In this document: positions 9,022 through 18,800 of the stretch, in pieces
Position numbering within the stretch: the first letter of the stretch is position 1
Layout of the letters: every line of letters begins with the position of its first letter
Source: Neurospora intermedia
Lineage: Eukaryota; Ascomycota; Sordariomycetes; Sordariales; Sordariaceae
Assembly: GCA_037102815.1 (NCBI GenBank)
Contig: BTPP01000006.1
Location: 2,108,001-2,172,000 of the forward strand
Direction: 5' to 3'
DNA: 64,000 nucleotides
Translations under genes and position numbers: made by a program
The notes under the pieces: model-generated
What the model was told of the DNA's origin: nothing
Database searches by the model: none
The model's input: the letters and a program-made list of their open reading frames with translations, nothing else

Positions 9022-10113
9022 ATGCCAACAGCAATGGCCTCCAATGAGTCCTTCAAGGTCCACAAATTCTCTTCCAAACTGCCAGAAGCAGAAGCTGCTA
9101 GGCAAAGAGAGAACCAGCGGCGTCATCGGGCAAGAGTTAAGGGTAAAATTGCCGAGCTGGAAAGCTCCCTAGCTGACACCCGCGAAAGGCTCGATGCAGC
9201 TCTCAAGCATATCCGAGAACTCGAGGCCGAGAACCAGAGACTCCGTGAAGCGTCCTCTCCTTCAGTCTATACTCCTGAATCCCGGGATGAGTCACCTGCA
9301 GAGCAGCTCCTCTACATGAGCCAAAGTGGACATGATGGCTACCATTACTCTCATCCCCGGCCACATCAGTTCGAGCCACATCAACCGCCGCGGCAACTTC
9401 AACCGCAACACCAACATCATCACCACCGACAGCCCCCCGTAAATGGTCTGGACATCCTAGCCAGCATTTCGTCCAGCGAAAGTGCAGTACCAATGCGCCA
9501 CCGCACCTATCACCCCCACGAACTAGACTGTGCTCGAAATCTAGCCTCCCTACCAAGCTATGAACCCACACCCATAGCTTCTCCCAGAGACATGTCCCCC
9601 ATTGCCGCTTTACTCTCCATGCCTACCGCATCCCAGAGAGGCCAGGCAACCGACTTCCATTCACCCTCCGCCACCACCATCTCAGCCAGCTCTTCGACCG
9701 AGTCGCCAGGCCGGACCTCGGTTTTTGACTTCAACAGCAGAAGTAGTAGCTACTACCACCCGTCCTCGACCTCGAACTCACAGTCCTCAGTGGACTCACA
9801 TTCAAACTTCCAGGACAAGATTGGCGAACTCATCAGTTGTCTGGATAACCACATCGAAGACGATGACGACTTGGTTCTGCCGGCTCCTCGACCCGGTGAA
9901 TCCACCATGCCCTGTCGAGAGGCTTTTTCCATTGTCCGAAAGGTGCAGACGACCAGACCTGATTACTACTACGATACAGACTGCCGCGAGGTGGAAAACG
10001 TGGCGAGGGAGCAATGGAAGCCGGGGTTTCGAAGCGCTATTGAGCCTGGGTCAGGATGTCGGGTGCAGACGCATTTGGTCTATGATTTTGTTGATCACAT
10101 TACTGGGCCTTGA
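9022..10113 (+). CDS. bZIP transcription factor, Cys-containing C-terminus
   Basis: 363 residues from ATG 9022, single exon. An upstream TTG at 8992 extends the frame but is not a plausible fungal start. Residues 22-42 form a basic region (RENQRRHRARVKGK) followed by a zipper with hydrophobic residues at I43, L46, L50, L57, I64, L67 and L74, and Asn71 at a core position. The block resembles fungal Yap/AP-1-like factors, but the residue eight after the invariant Asn is Val where the classical signature has Arg/Lys. The middle is a Ser/His/Pro/Gln-rich low-complexity region. The last 98 residues contain four cysteines at roughly even 23-25 residue intervals (ISCLD, MPCRE, DTDCRE, SGCRV), which could serve redox or arsenite sensing. 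It sits head to head with an arsenite methyltransferase, so control of arsenic detoxification is a reasonable guess. Confidence 0.85.
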   Translation: MPTAMASNESFKVHKFSSKLPEAEAARQRENQRRHRARVKGKIAELESSLADTRERLDAALKHIRELEAENQRLREASSPSVYTPESRDESPAEQLLYMSQSGHDGYHYSHPRPHQFEPHQPPRQLQPQHQHHHHRQPPVNGLDILASISSSESAVPMRHRTYHPHELDCARNLASLPSYEPTPIASPRDMSPIAALLSMPTASQRGQATDFHSPSATTISASSSTESPGRTSVFDFNSRSSSYYHPSSTSNSQSSVDSHSNFQDKIGELISCLDNHIEDDDDLVLPAPRPGESTMPCREAFSIVRKVQTTRPDYYYDTDCREVENVAREQWKPGFRSAIEPGSGCRVQTHLVYDFVDHITGP

Positions 10114-10745
10114 TCCCCCGACGACCGGTTGACTTGAAACAGAGGGACAGAAGGGGTGATTAACGTGGTCACCTCCGAAAATGCCGAGGAGCTATACATC
10201 ACCGAGGGAGAACTAATGAGGGCATGACAAGCGGTTGACTGCCCTCATTTTTCTCCGAAGCTGGAGGTTTTTCTTTTCTTTCTTTTTGAGCACTCCAACA
10301 AGAAACGTACGCTGCAGCGTGGTCGAACAGATGACTCGCGGTTTGGTCAGCTTGGAGAACAAGAAGTGCTATTATCACACATCAGCGGACCATAAAGATG
10401 GGATTGGTAACCTGAAGCCTAGATCCGGAGGCTGATGGATGGGATGAACTATGCTTAAAATACGCATAAATCAAAGGCGTTACGGATGACAAAATCTAGA
10501 GTGAACAAAAATAATTTTACCAGTATGTTCTTTCCACTCGAATTGGCTCTGGACGATGCCGATTGCTAACAGTGTGCTTACCCAGACAGCTTTTCCTGTC
10601 GAGGCGGCTCGACCCGGACGGAATGCCCCAGCAATATTCTAGCAATCGACCAAGAGGCCCAGAGCGGGGAGCTGACGACAACGGCACGACAAGGCAAACA
10701 TCGTTATCTCTGATCATTCTTTAATTGCTTTGAGATCTGTATTCT
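10114..10745. other. 3' region of bZIP gene, no gene seen
   Basis: About 0.6 kb with no open frame I would trust. It includes the T-rich stretch near 10267-10287, probably the 3' untranslated region of the bZIP transcript. Confidence 0.4.
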
Positions 10746-11342
10746 TTGCCCGCGCAGTCAATGATCATGTCAGACTCCACAGTCCCATCCTCATCCCCTT
10801 CTCTTATTGGGGCCCCCAAGCCTCAGAGCCGAGACTACCACAACCATCCCTCTCCTTTTCAGATACTCTTCGGCGACATTTCCTTCACCACTTTCAAACC
10901 CTTTTTTTTTCACCGCCGTCCTCCAGCTCCTAGACCTCCATCTCGTTCTTTGACAGCGAATTCGATCCTACCACATTCCAAGAGGAGAAGAACCACATCC
11001 GCACACTCGGCTACCGCCCCGGATAAACTTAACGAGCTAAACAACTTCTTCATGCCCGGCGAATAGCTCACGCAACCTCCATGAGCCGGGGTGCCATCTG
11101 GCGCTGAACGCGCCGACGAGGCTGGCGGTGGTGGAGTTCCATGTTGTGGCGGTGCAGAGTGACAGGACGGACAGTGGACTGCCGGGGATGAGGGGGATTA
11201 GTTCGCGGCTTTTGTGGTTGTTTCGGATAGGCACATGTTGTAGGTTGTTTGTAAGACGAGGATCGCGGATTCCGACGGGGATGAATACGCCGGGAGCGGA
11301 AACCGAGACATTGCCGGCGACGAAGTAGGCGGTATCCAACAC
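10746..11342. pseudogene. Possible decayed coding fragments on both strands
   Basis: On the plus strand a 106-codon frame (10746-11066, without an ATG at its first codon; internal ATG at about 10761) reads like the start of a small Ser/Pro-rich protein. Near 10957-11025 a different frame gives a more protein-like stretch (FDSEFDPTTFQEEK) that ends in TAA. On the minus strand 11342-11037 encodes about 100 protein-like residues (for example NVSVSAPGVFIPVGIRDP) but lacks an ATG. None can be assigned to a family. They may be remnants of genes or exons with missing partners. Confidence 0.25.
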
Positions 11343-11530
11343 GTGTCGTTATCGGTGTCGACGCTTCGTTGTGCTACAGTACTTTCAAGCGGCTGCGAAG
11401 GTGTCCCTCCTCGCTGAACCGCTTAACCTTCCCCCCATCTTATCCCCTAAGTTCCCAGAGGTTAGAAACCATGGTACCCATCCTCATCGTGACGGACCAT
11501 CCCAACATCTCACACCCCACCATCCCATCC

Positions 11531-12421
11531 TCATCCAAAAACCAGCCACCCTCCCACCATAACCCCCACCACCACCACCCTCCACTCAGCCCTCACTCTT
11601 CCCACCCCATTTTCATTACCTCTAACCCTCCTCTGCACCATACTTCCAAACTCCCCCACCACATTTCCCCTCGGCCAATACTCACAAACCAAATACCATC
11701 CTCCCCTCCCCCCATTCCAACCCCGACACCACCTCGCCGCGCACCCAACATCAGTCGTATCCTTCCACACCAACTGGGTGAAATGCCCCGTATCCTCATC
11801 AAACTCTGCTCTCCCAAAATCATATTTATCTCGCTCGTCTCCCCACATCTCCACGCACGATTGGACGTCCGAACAACCTAGAGCGAGGTTCTCGCCGTAG
11901 GGACCTTGGGAGTGGGTTAGTTCGCATTTGGTGGTGGATTTCGATTTCGATTTCGATTTGGCGGAGGAGGAGGGGGAAGAAGAAGAAGGGAGACCAAGTT
12001 TGTCGAGGTAGTGGGAAGCAAATGAAGAGAGGGTGTCGTTGTAGATGAATGCCGAGGCGTTGTGTTGAGCACGATAGAAGTTGGTGGAGTTGAGGAGGGT
12101 GGAGGTGAAGAGGTGAGGGTTCAGGAAGGAAGGGGCGGAGGAAGAAGCAGGGGTGTTTGAAGGGGTTGATACGGTTGCGGTGATGGTTATGGTTGAGATG
12201 GTGATGGGTTCTTTGGCGTGTTGGAGGAGGAGGAGCTCGGCGGGGGGTGTGGGTTTGGGGTGGTGGGTATTTAGATTGAGGTCGTCGACGTGGCGGACGT
12301 GGGAGATGCTGGCCTTTGAGGGTTGAGGTGTTGCTTGGACTAGGAGGACATGGTTCAAGGTTAGGATTGTGAAAATGGTGAAGAGGGTTGTTGATAGGCT
12401 GCTAATGGGATGAAGGCGCAT
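11531..12421 (-). CDS. Secreted CAP/SCP-domain (PR-1-like) protein
   Basis: 296 residues, single exon, from ATG at 12421. The first 30 residues are a signal peptide (hydrophobic core LFTIFTILTLNHVLLVQA, then ATP). After a Ser/Thr/Pro-rich spacer the CAP domain begins at about residue 110 with the helix FYRAQHNASAF..DTLSSFASHY. The family's signatures follow in order: THSQGPYGENLA, GHFTQLVWKDTTDVGCA (CAP1-type, with the conserved His and Glu residues of the putative cavity) and YLVCEYWPRGN (CAP2-type). A Ser/Lys repeat (SKSKSKS) is inserted before the Gly-Glu-Asn motif. The C-terminus ends in a basic segment and then a hydrophobic tail (VVVVGVMVGGWLVFG), which suggests a GPI-anchor signal or membrane anchor. 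Fungal CAP proteins (Pry family) bind sterols and fatty acids outside the cell; that role is inferred from the family. Confidence 0.9.
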   Translation of the reverse strand: MRLHPISSLSTTLFTIFTILTLNHVLLVQATPQPSKASISHVRHVDDLNLNTHHPKPTPPAELLLLQHAKEPITISTITITATVSTPSNTPASSSAPSFLNPHLFTSTLLNSTNFYRAQHNASAFIYNDTLSSFASHYLDKLGLPSSSSPSSSAKSKSKSKSTTKCELTHSQGPYGENLALGCSDVQSCVEMWGDERDKYDFGRAEFDEDTGHFTQLVWKDTTDVGCAARWCRGWNGGRGGWYLVCEYWPRGNVVGEFGSMVQRRVRGNENGVGRVRAEWRVVVVGVMVGGWLVFG

Positions 12422-13560
12422 TGCGATTGATGATTGTCACAGTTCTCGTCGTCGTGGTGAATATCAGCGCTTCAACCTTCTGAAGACGAGAAACAGAGGA
12501 GAATAAAGCTCGTTAAATCCGCCATGTTGTCTCCCAATTCTCTATGTATTAATTTCTATATGTTCGTCCTTTCGCTTCACTGAGATGGCTGTGTCAAAAG
12601 AAGAAAGTCACCTATCAAAATCAGGTTTGAAGTGTAGGTGGTCCAAGAAAGATGGTTGGCTGGCGCTTCGTTGCCTTCATCTGGGGGGTTCAATTGAGGT
12701 AAGGGCTGTATGGTCCGGAACAGGGGCCGATAGGCGCTGGCGAAGGGTTGATTCGGGGATGACGTAGCGCTAGCGGTTGGGCGCGAGACGCTCACCTTTA
12801 CACATTCCTTATCCCTAGTAACATATCTCTATGGAAAGACGACAGATTTTGAGATCTGTACATGCGGAAACCAGAGGAAAAGTGTATGATAGTCCATTAG
12901 GGCCATTTTACCTCAAATTTGTCTCTCTTTTTCTCAGTTCATTACGTGATACTGCCAGTTTTGACGAGTGTCCAGCTCATCAATGTTAGTGATGGCCAGG
13001 CCAATGAGGGTTTCGGAAAGGAAACCAAGTGCACACATTGGCCTTCTCTCGACCAGATTGCAAAAGTGCCTGCCTCGATACCATAAAAAGGCATTCTTAG
13101 TCGCGCATCTTGAGCATACCATTCCAGGGAAAGATCGAGATCTCTGTGCTGTAGCTGTTCCTCCCCCGCATTCCGAAGTGGACAAGGCAGGTAGGTTGTC
13201 AGCCATGTGTCAAATGCACAAGCGGGAGTGAGCATGGGTTCGTTGCTGCTGCCGGTGATCTGGTTCAGCATGCATCTCTCTTAAGAATGAAACATGGGAC
13301 GGCTATCTCCGTGTTGTTTCAATTTAGAGTTGATGAGAATGGGCCTCGGGGGTTCTGAGACATCGATCCCTTTTTTTTTCCTTAGAGACCGTCTTTGTAC
13401 TGTGAGTCTCAACTCGACCGGTGATGTAATCGACATCATTGCGACAACCCTGACCCTTCTTTTTCGTTTGCAGTTGATGCGCATTCAAGCAGAGAACTTC
13501 CGCAATCGGTAACCATCAAGCCAGCCATGTCATAGATGCATGACATGAGACACGTTGCTC
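12422..13560. other. Intergenic region, no gene supported
   Basis: 1.1 kb between the divergent CAP gene and the small gene at 13666. One minus-strand frame with an ATG (13206 down to 12934, 90 codons, with a CSRC motif) could be a small gene, but nothing else supports it. A neighbouring frame (13271-12942) overlaps it on the same strand. Confidence 0.35.
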
Positions 13561-13570
13561 ATATATAAAA
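13561..13570 (+). promoter_or_regulatory. TATA box of the small gene at 13666
   Basis: A strong ATATATAAAA lies 96-105 bases before the ATG at 13666, at a normal fungal TATA-to-start distance. Confidence 0.6.
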
Positions 13571-13665
13571 GTGACCAACCCGTGCCGTAGCAGATGCAAG
13601 GTCCACAAAACATCCCCAATACAGACATCAATTTGCGATTCAATCACAAGTATTCCTCCACCAAG

Positions 13666-14013
13666 ATGCCAAGCAGCAAAGGCAAACCCACTGATCCTGA
13701 GCTCCGCGAGCAGCTCAAAGAAGGTACAACGCAAACAGCCCAAATACCCTTTGTCGTAGATTGACACGGCATGCTAACAGTCTCGTGAGTAGAGATCAAA
13801 CAAGAACCCAACAAGTCGGGCGGCGGTGTCGGCCAATGGTCGGCATGGAAGGGTATGAAGCTTGCCAAAGAGTACGAGGCACAAGGAGGGGATTACGAGA
13901 ACGAGGCGGGCAGCAAGAACGAACCAAAAAAGGGGGCACCAAAGGCCAAGAGTGCAAAGACCAAAAGGGAGGAGGAAAGGGCGCAAGAGTCTGAGCTTTC
14001 TGAAGAGGAGTGA
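13666..14013 (+). CDS. Small basic protein with WSAWK..KLA.EYE..GGDY motif
   Basis: Join(13666..13723,13793..14013), 92 residues. The intron 13724-13792 (GTACAA donor, perfect CTAAC branch at 13773, TAG acceptor) restores one frame across two short open segments too small to be noticed separately. The N-terminal half has the order TDPELREQLKEEIK, then a Gly-rich turn, WSAWKGMKLAKEYE and GGDY. This closely follows a small family common in bacteria (TDPxLWxxVKxEV ... GQWSARKAQLAxxEYxxxGGGY; I believe Pfam DUF5872), whose function is unknown. The second half is a charged Lys/Glu/Ala tail ending in acidic residues, absent or variable in such proteins. A strong TATA box lies about 100 bases upstream. 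The family match comes from memory of the motif, not from a search. Confidence 0.75.
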
Positions 14014-15866
14014 TGTGGATGTTTGCGTGTGACAGAAGTGGTGAAGCCCAGTACATGTAGTAATAGATGAACGCCCAAAGCAAGAAGGAGAGTGTTATAC
14101 GACATTGGCTAGCGGCGAACGGGATTTGATGTGTGGGTCTATATTTACTTGTGCGAGTTGGCGATATCCTTATAATGGCTGCCCCGTGTTTGTGAAGATG
14201 GGATCGATAGCCGGCACGGCATGTTGCACGGACAAAGAGTTGATGGTGATATTGAACAACCAGTTGTGGATTATTCAGGCATCCATTAATTCGTAAGTGG
14301 TACGCCACGAGATTGGAAGGCCGGCATATGACAGCACAGATACGCATGTTTATTCGTCAGGGGAAAAGACATTAGCGACAGCACCATGGTGTTTGCTCTC
14401 AAGAATTGGAAGAACAGCAGAAAAAAAAAGAATGGAGGCCCGGAGATGGCAAAGTGGAAATGGAGCATGTCATTGCCATTGTCCCCTGCATTTGTTGCAT
14501 CCACCTGTCCAGCATGGTGAGGTAAGCTCTTTAATGCCTGGCCGGTACGTACTGCTCAGCTCCACCAATGATTTCTGGTTGTAACCATACAGAGCATTGC
14601 CGATAAGATAAGCAAAGAGCCCCTCTCTCGCCTGCCCGCCCCAATGCAACCTGGACCACTTGGCTTCCATCAGCCAGATAGGCCGGGGCCCAAGCTCCCT
14701 GCCCGCCCGCCGCCATTGTTCACCCCCCCATTCTCCCATTCCGGCATCACTGCACAGCTGAGGAGGAGCTTTGGGAGGAAGCATCCAAACCAACATTGTG
14801 CATCATCAGCCCTGCCTAAACCCGTGTCCCCTGACACGTTAACGACTGTACAGATCGCTCGCCGCATCCATATCCGTCTCTTATTTTTGGAGTTTCCTTT
14901 TTTTCTTCACTTTTAGGTATCCAGCATATTACGTTCTTTTTGCGCGAGACTGGATCTGCCGGTGGCGACAGCTTGTTTTTGCTGGATGGACAGGTTTCTG
15001 TTGTAAGTTCAATAATCCATCATCCATCCATCCATCCCCTCCAATCCCCCCCGGCTCCATTGTCATCCCCATGCCACCACAACTTCAAGTTTCAACCATC
15101 CATCCATCCAGCCTTGAAGCACTCGTTTCGTTTGGAAACCCCCCCTGCTCCAGCACCCATCAACAATACACAAGAGATGTTCACGTCACGTATGTCCCCA
15201 TCTTGGAAAGACGTCCTTGACCTACTTGACCCCCCTTGTCAAAGCGTGCTGCATATTGAAACATGGGAATTCATCTGCTAGACATGATTGCCATCATCAC
15301 CATCATAACTCCCATTGCCATACCATCACCCTCCTTTTGACAGCCAGTCTACACGTTCAGCCTCGTAACCCGTTGTTCGGCCATTGATACGCGGGGAACC
15401 CGTAAGCTAACCCCGACTTCCTGTTCTCCAGATCCTCTGAGCTTGTCTTAAATCACCGAAGGAGGTCGTAATAGGCAGTCGAAGGCTGTCGCAATCCATT
15501 TGTCTCGAACCGCTACCACTACTTAAAATCCGTCGATTCGTACCACGCCTTTTCCTCCGTGTCGATCCATGTCGCAGATTTTCCGACCAGCTACCCTCTT
15601 ATCGCAATAACTGAACCAAGTTGGTCCCGACTCGATTTCCTGTCTGCGATCCTCCCACGACAAACTCCCACGATACAACAACCTCGCGACAGCCGCGTCG
15701 CAGCCTTGTGTCTGGGACCCGGCCGCGATTTCACTAATTTGTGAAACACGGCAACTCCTCAACCCCAACCGTTTCGTGTGACCACGCCTTCGAAGCTCTT
15801 CCCCCACTCGCTTCGACGACCTAGCCTACAAAAAGCCCCTTGGCTTAGCCGACCTACTATCAAACC
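14014..15866. other. Long upstream region of the BLM10 gene
   Basis: 1.85 kb without a supported gene. It contains CATC-rich microsatellite stretches near 15017-15110 and pyrimidine-rich DNA. A short ATG with a following GTATGT donor at 15178-15196 could be a 5' leader exon or an upstream open frame of the BLM10 transcript; this is speculative. Confidence 0.4.
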
Positions 15867-18800
15867 ATGGACGAGTCTCTAGAGGCGCATCCCGGCGCCG
15901 CTGGCCACTTCGCTGCCGAAGGAGCGCATTCTGCCTTCCTCGGCGGTTTGTTAGCTTCTGCCGACACCATCTCCCGCGCCACATCGCCCGGACTGCCATG
16001 TTCCAACGGCTCAGACCAAGACGACCAGAAGCGCTACCGCCCCCGAACCTTCAGTTACTTCCGCCTGCTTCCCTTCGAGGTCGAGGAGGAGTCGCACCGG
16101 GATGCCGCTTTGAACGGCATCCTTAAGAACCTCTACGTCTCTATAATGGCCGAAGATTTTTCCCCGGGTGCTGTACACTGGACTCGCGAGCTTCAGGGAT
16201 GGCTGAACCTCAAGTTTGAGATGTCGAGGGAACTTCGGGCCCGTCTCGCGCATCTCTACTTCCATTTGTCGCTTGCCCCCGGGCTTGATCCCAATACAGC
16301 CGATAGGTTCGCGAGAATGGTAGTTACCTTGACGCGCAAGCGACATTACCTGAAGCCAGGCCAAGACCTGACGCTGGACTGGCGACCACTCTGGAAAGAG
16401 CTCAAGGGCTTGGTTTTCCCTTCGGAAACGGCCCCTCATCAAGGTAGCAGAAAGCGTGCCCAAAAGCACATCATGAAGCTCTGTCTTCACGGGAGCGTCT
16501 ACTTCGATCCCAAGGAGCGCCGTGCGATACTGGACGAGCTGCTGCCATACTTCAGCACCTCCGACATGTCCAATGCCTACATCGTTGCCGGCGCTATCAA
16601 TACATTGCTTCCCACCGGCCCAGCACCCCCAACTGAGCCTCAGTCACAGCCGTCTGACTTTGTGCCCACCTTCTTCCACTTGTGGTCTCTTATGACGCGG
16701 TCCAAGGCCTTTGATGTGGGCTTTATTGACATCTTTTCCCGAATGGCCAGGGATTATCTAAGCTGTACACATGTCCCATTCACTGAACACGGTATCTTTA
16801 CTCGTGAACAATCCGACCTCATCTTTACAGCCATTCTACGCCTGACGGAGATCCCTGTTGGACAAGCCAACTCCCCATATGCCTCGCTTGACTACTCTGC
16901 TGGGCTGGGGATTTATCTGGAAAAGGACAAGAAAAAGTATCCAGTGCCCTACATGATTGCTAGGTGGATTGTACACTCGATATCACCGCTTTGCCTTGAC
17001 CAGGAAAGTTCCGTCATGTCCAACCTTGAGGGTCTAATGGAGTCAATAGACACCTTCTTCCATCCTTCGAACCAGGGAGCGTGGTCTATGTTTCTCGCTC
17101 AGTTGACTTTCTTCTTGACCGATATTTTCGTTTCACGCTGGAATCGTGAGCAGAGCGGTGAGCTCGATATCCCCGCAGACCGTCGGATAAACGACGACCT
17201 GAAGAAGCGATTTGTGCTCTCCCTCAGAGAGGTTACTTTCATGGGCCTCTTCTCCAAGAGCTCAAAGGTCGTCAACTACTACTACACTGCCCTGCAAGGA
17301 CTCGCATACCTCGAGCCAGACCTGATGCTTCCTGGTGCCCTGCAGCGATTCTACCCGAGCTTGCAAGGGCTTGTAGAAGTGCACCGGACGACTTCAAGTC
17401 TCTGCAGTCTTCAAATGATTGCCAACATCATGTCGAAGCAAAAGGGGTACCGCTGCCATATCACCGCCCTACTGGCTTTAGCCCTCCCTGGTATTGATGC
17501 CAACGATCTCAATAAAACACAGTACACGTTGAACTTCATCCAAAGTGTGGCATACAGTATCCCTTTTGTCCCGCTTGTCGATGAGAACAACGACATTCAT
17601 GACACGAGCCTTGCCATGAACTGGGTTCAGGGGGAAATGGAGAGAATGGAGCGCGAGGGGCAAGACGTCAAGATCAACTACAACGAGGAACTTAGTGATG
17701 AAGACGAAGCAAACATCCTTCGATCCTCCACCGCTGGTCTTGGAGAGTTTGTCATGGCTTTGCTAGGCAAGGTTTTTGCCTTGCTAGAGAACCTTCCAGA
17801 CGCGAGCCATCTACGAACAGGCTCCCCAGAGGACAACGTAATCAACACGCTCCCTGCCGCACTCACGCCTTTGTTTGCATCCCTCTCTCCTCAGCTCTTT
17901 GACTCGGCGTTGGAGAAGCTGGCAAACTTTGTGTCGACTCATGTAGTGCATCAAGCTCGGGATGCCATGGCGTGGATCTGTAATGCATTGTGCAAGGTCA
18001 ACCCGGAAAAGACGCTCAAGGTCTTCATTCCCATGCTGATTGTCAACATCCGCAATGAGATTGACTACAATGGTGCTGCATCAGATCGAAGCAGTGGCAC
18101 CGAAGTGCTTCCCAGGGACAGAGCGTTGGTCTGGCATGTGAGCATGCTCAGCATGTGCGTGGTCCACGTCGGCAGTGAGGTTCTCAAATACAAGGACGAG
18201 CTTTTCGGAATCGCCAAGTACATGCAGGAAAAGTGCCGTGGTCTTCCCACCATTCACATCTCCAACTACGTCCATCATTTACTGCTCAACCTTACCCACA
18301 CCTACCCAATCGATAATGCTCTGTATGAGCCCGATGTAATTGCTCGCGGCATCGACGTCAGCGACTGGGGCCGTACGACTGAGCCATCTGAACTCACCAT
18401 CAAGTGGCACCGGCCGTCTCCCGCCGAAGTTGCTTTTGCCGTGGAGCTGTTCGAGAGCGAGGCTCGTGGTGCTACGGAGAGACTCATGCAGCTCATGAGT
18501 GACGATCCTCCGGTTAGCAGAAAGGGAAAGAACAAAGAGTGGTCAGATGAGTTGTCGCGGAGCTTGACAGCACTTCGTCTTTTGATCTCGGGCGTCTCAA
18601 CTCTTTTCGACCCTGTCCGTGCGTCAGGGGAAGCAACTGGCTCCAGCGGTAACCAGGATACCGATACCGCCGGTGACACAATCATGGAAGAGGACAATGA
18701 CCCGCTGGCTGAGATCGCCGACGATGATGAACTCAAGCGCACATTCCGGTATCCCGCTGGATACGTATTGACCACTGATGATCCTCTCTATCATCGCGTG

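Noticed and set aside
12577-12795. Minus-strand 72-codon frame
   Set aside because: It begins at GTG, not ATG, and has no supporting feature.
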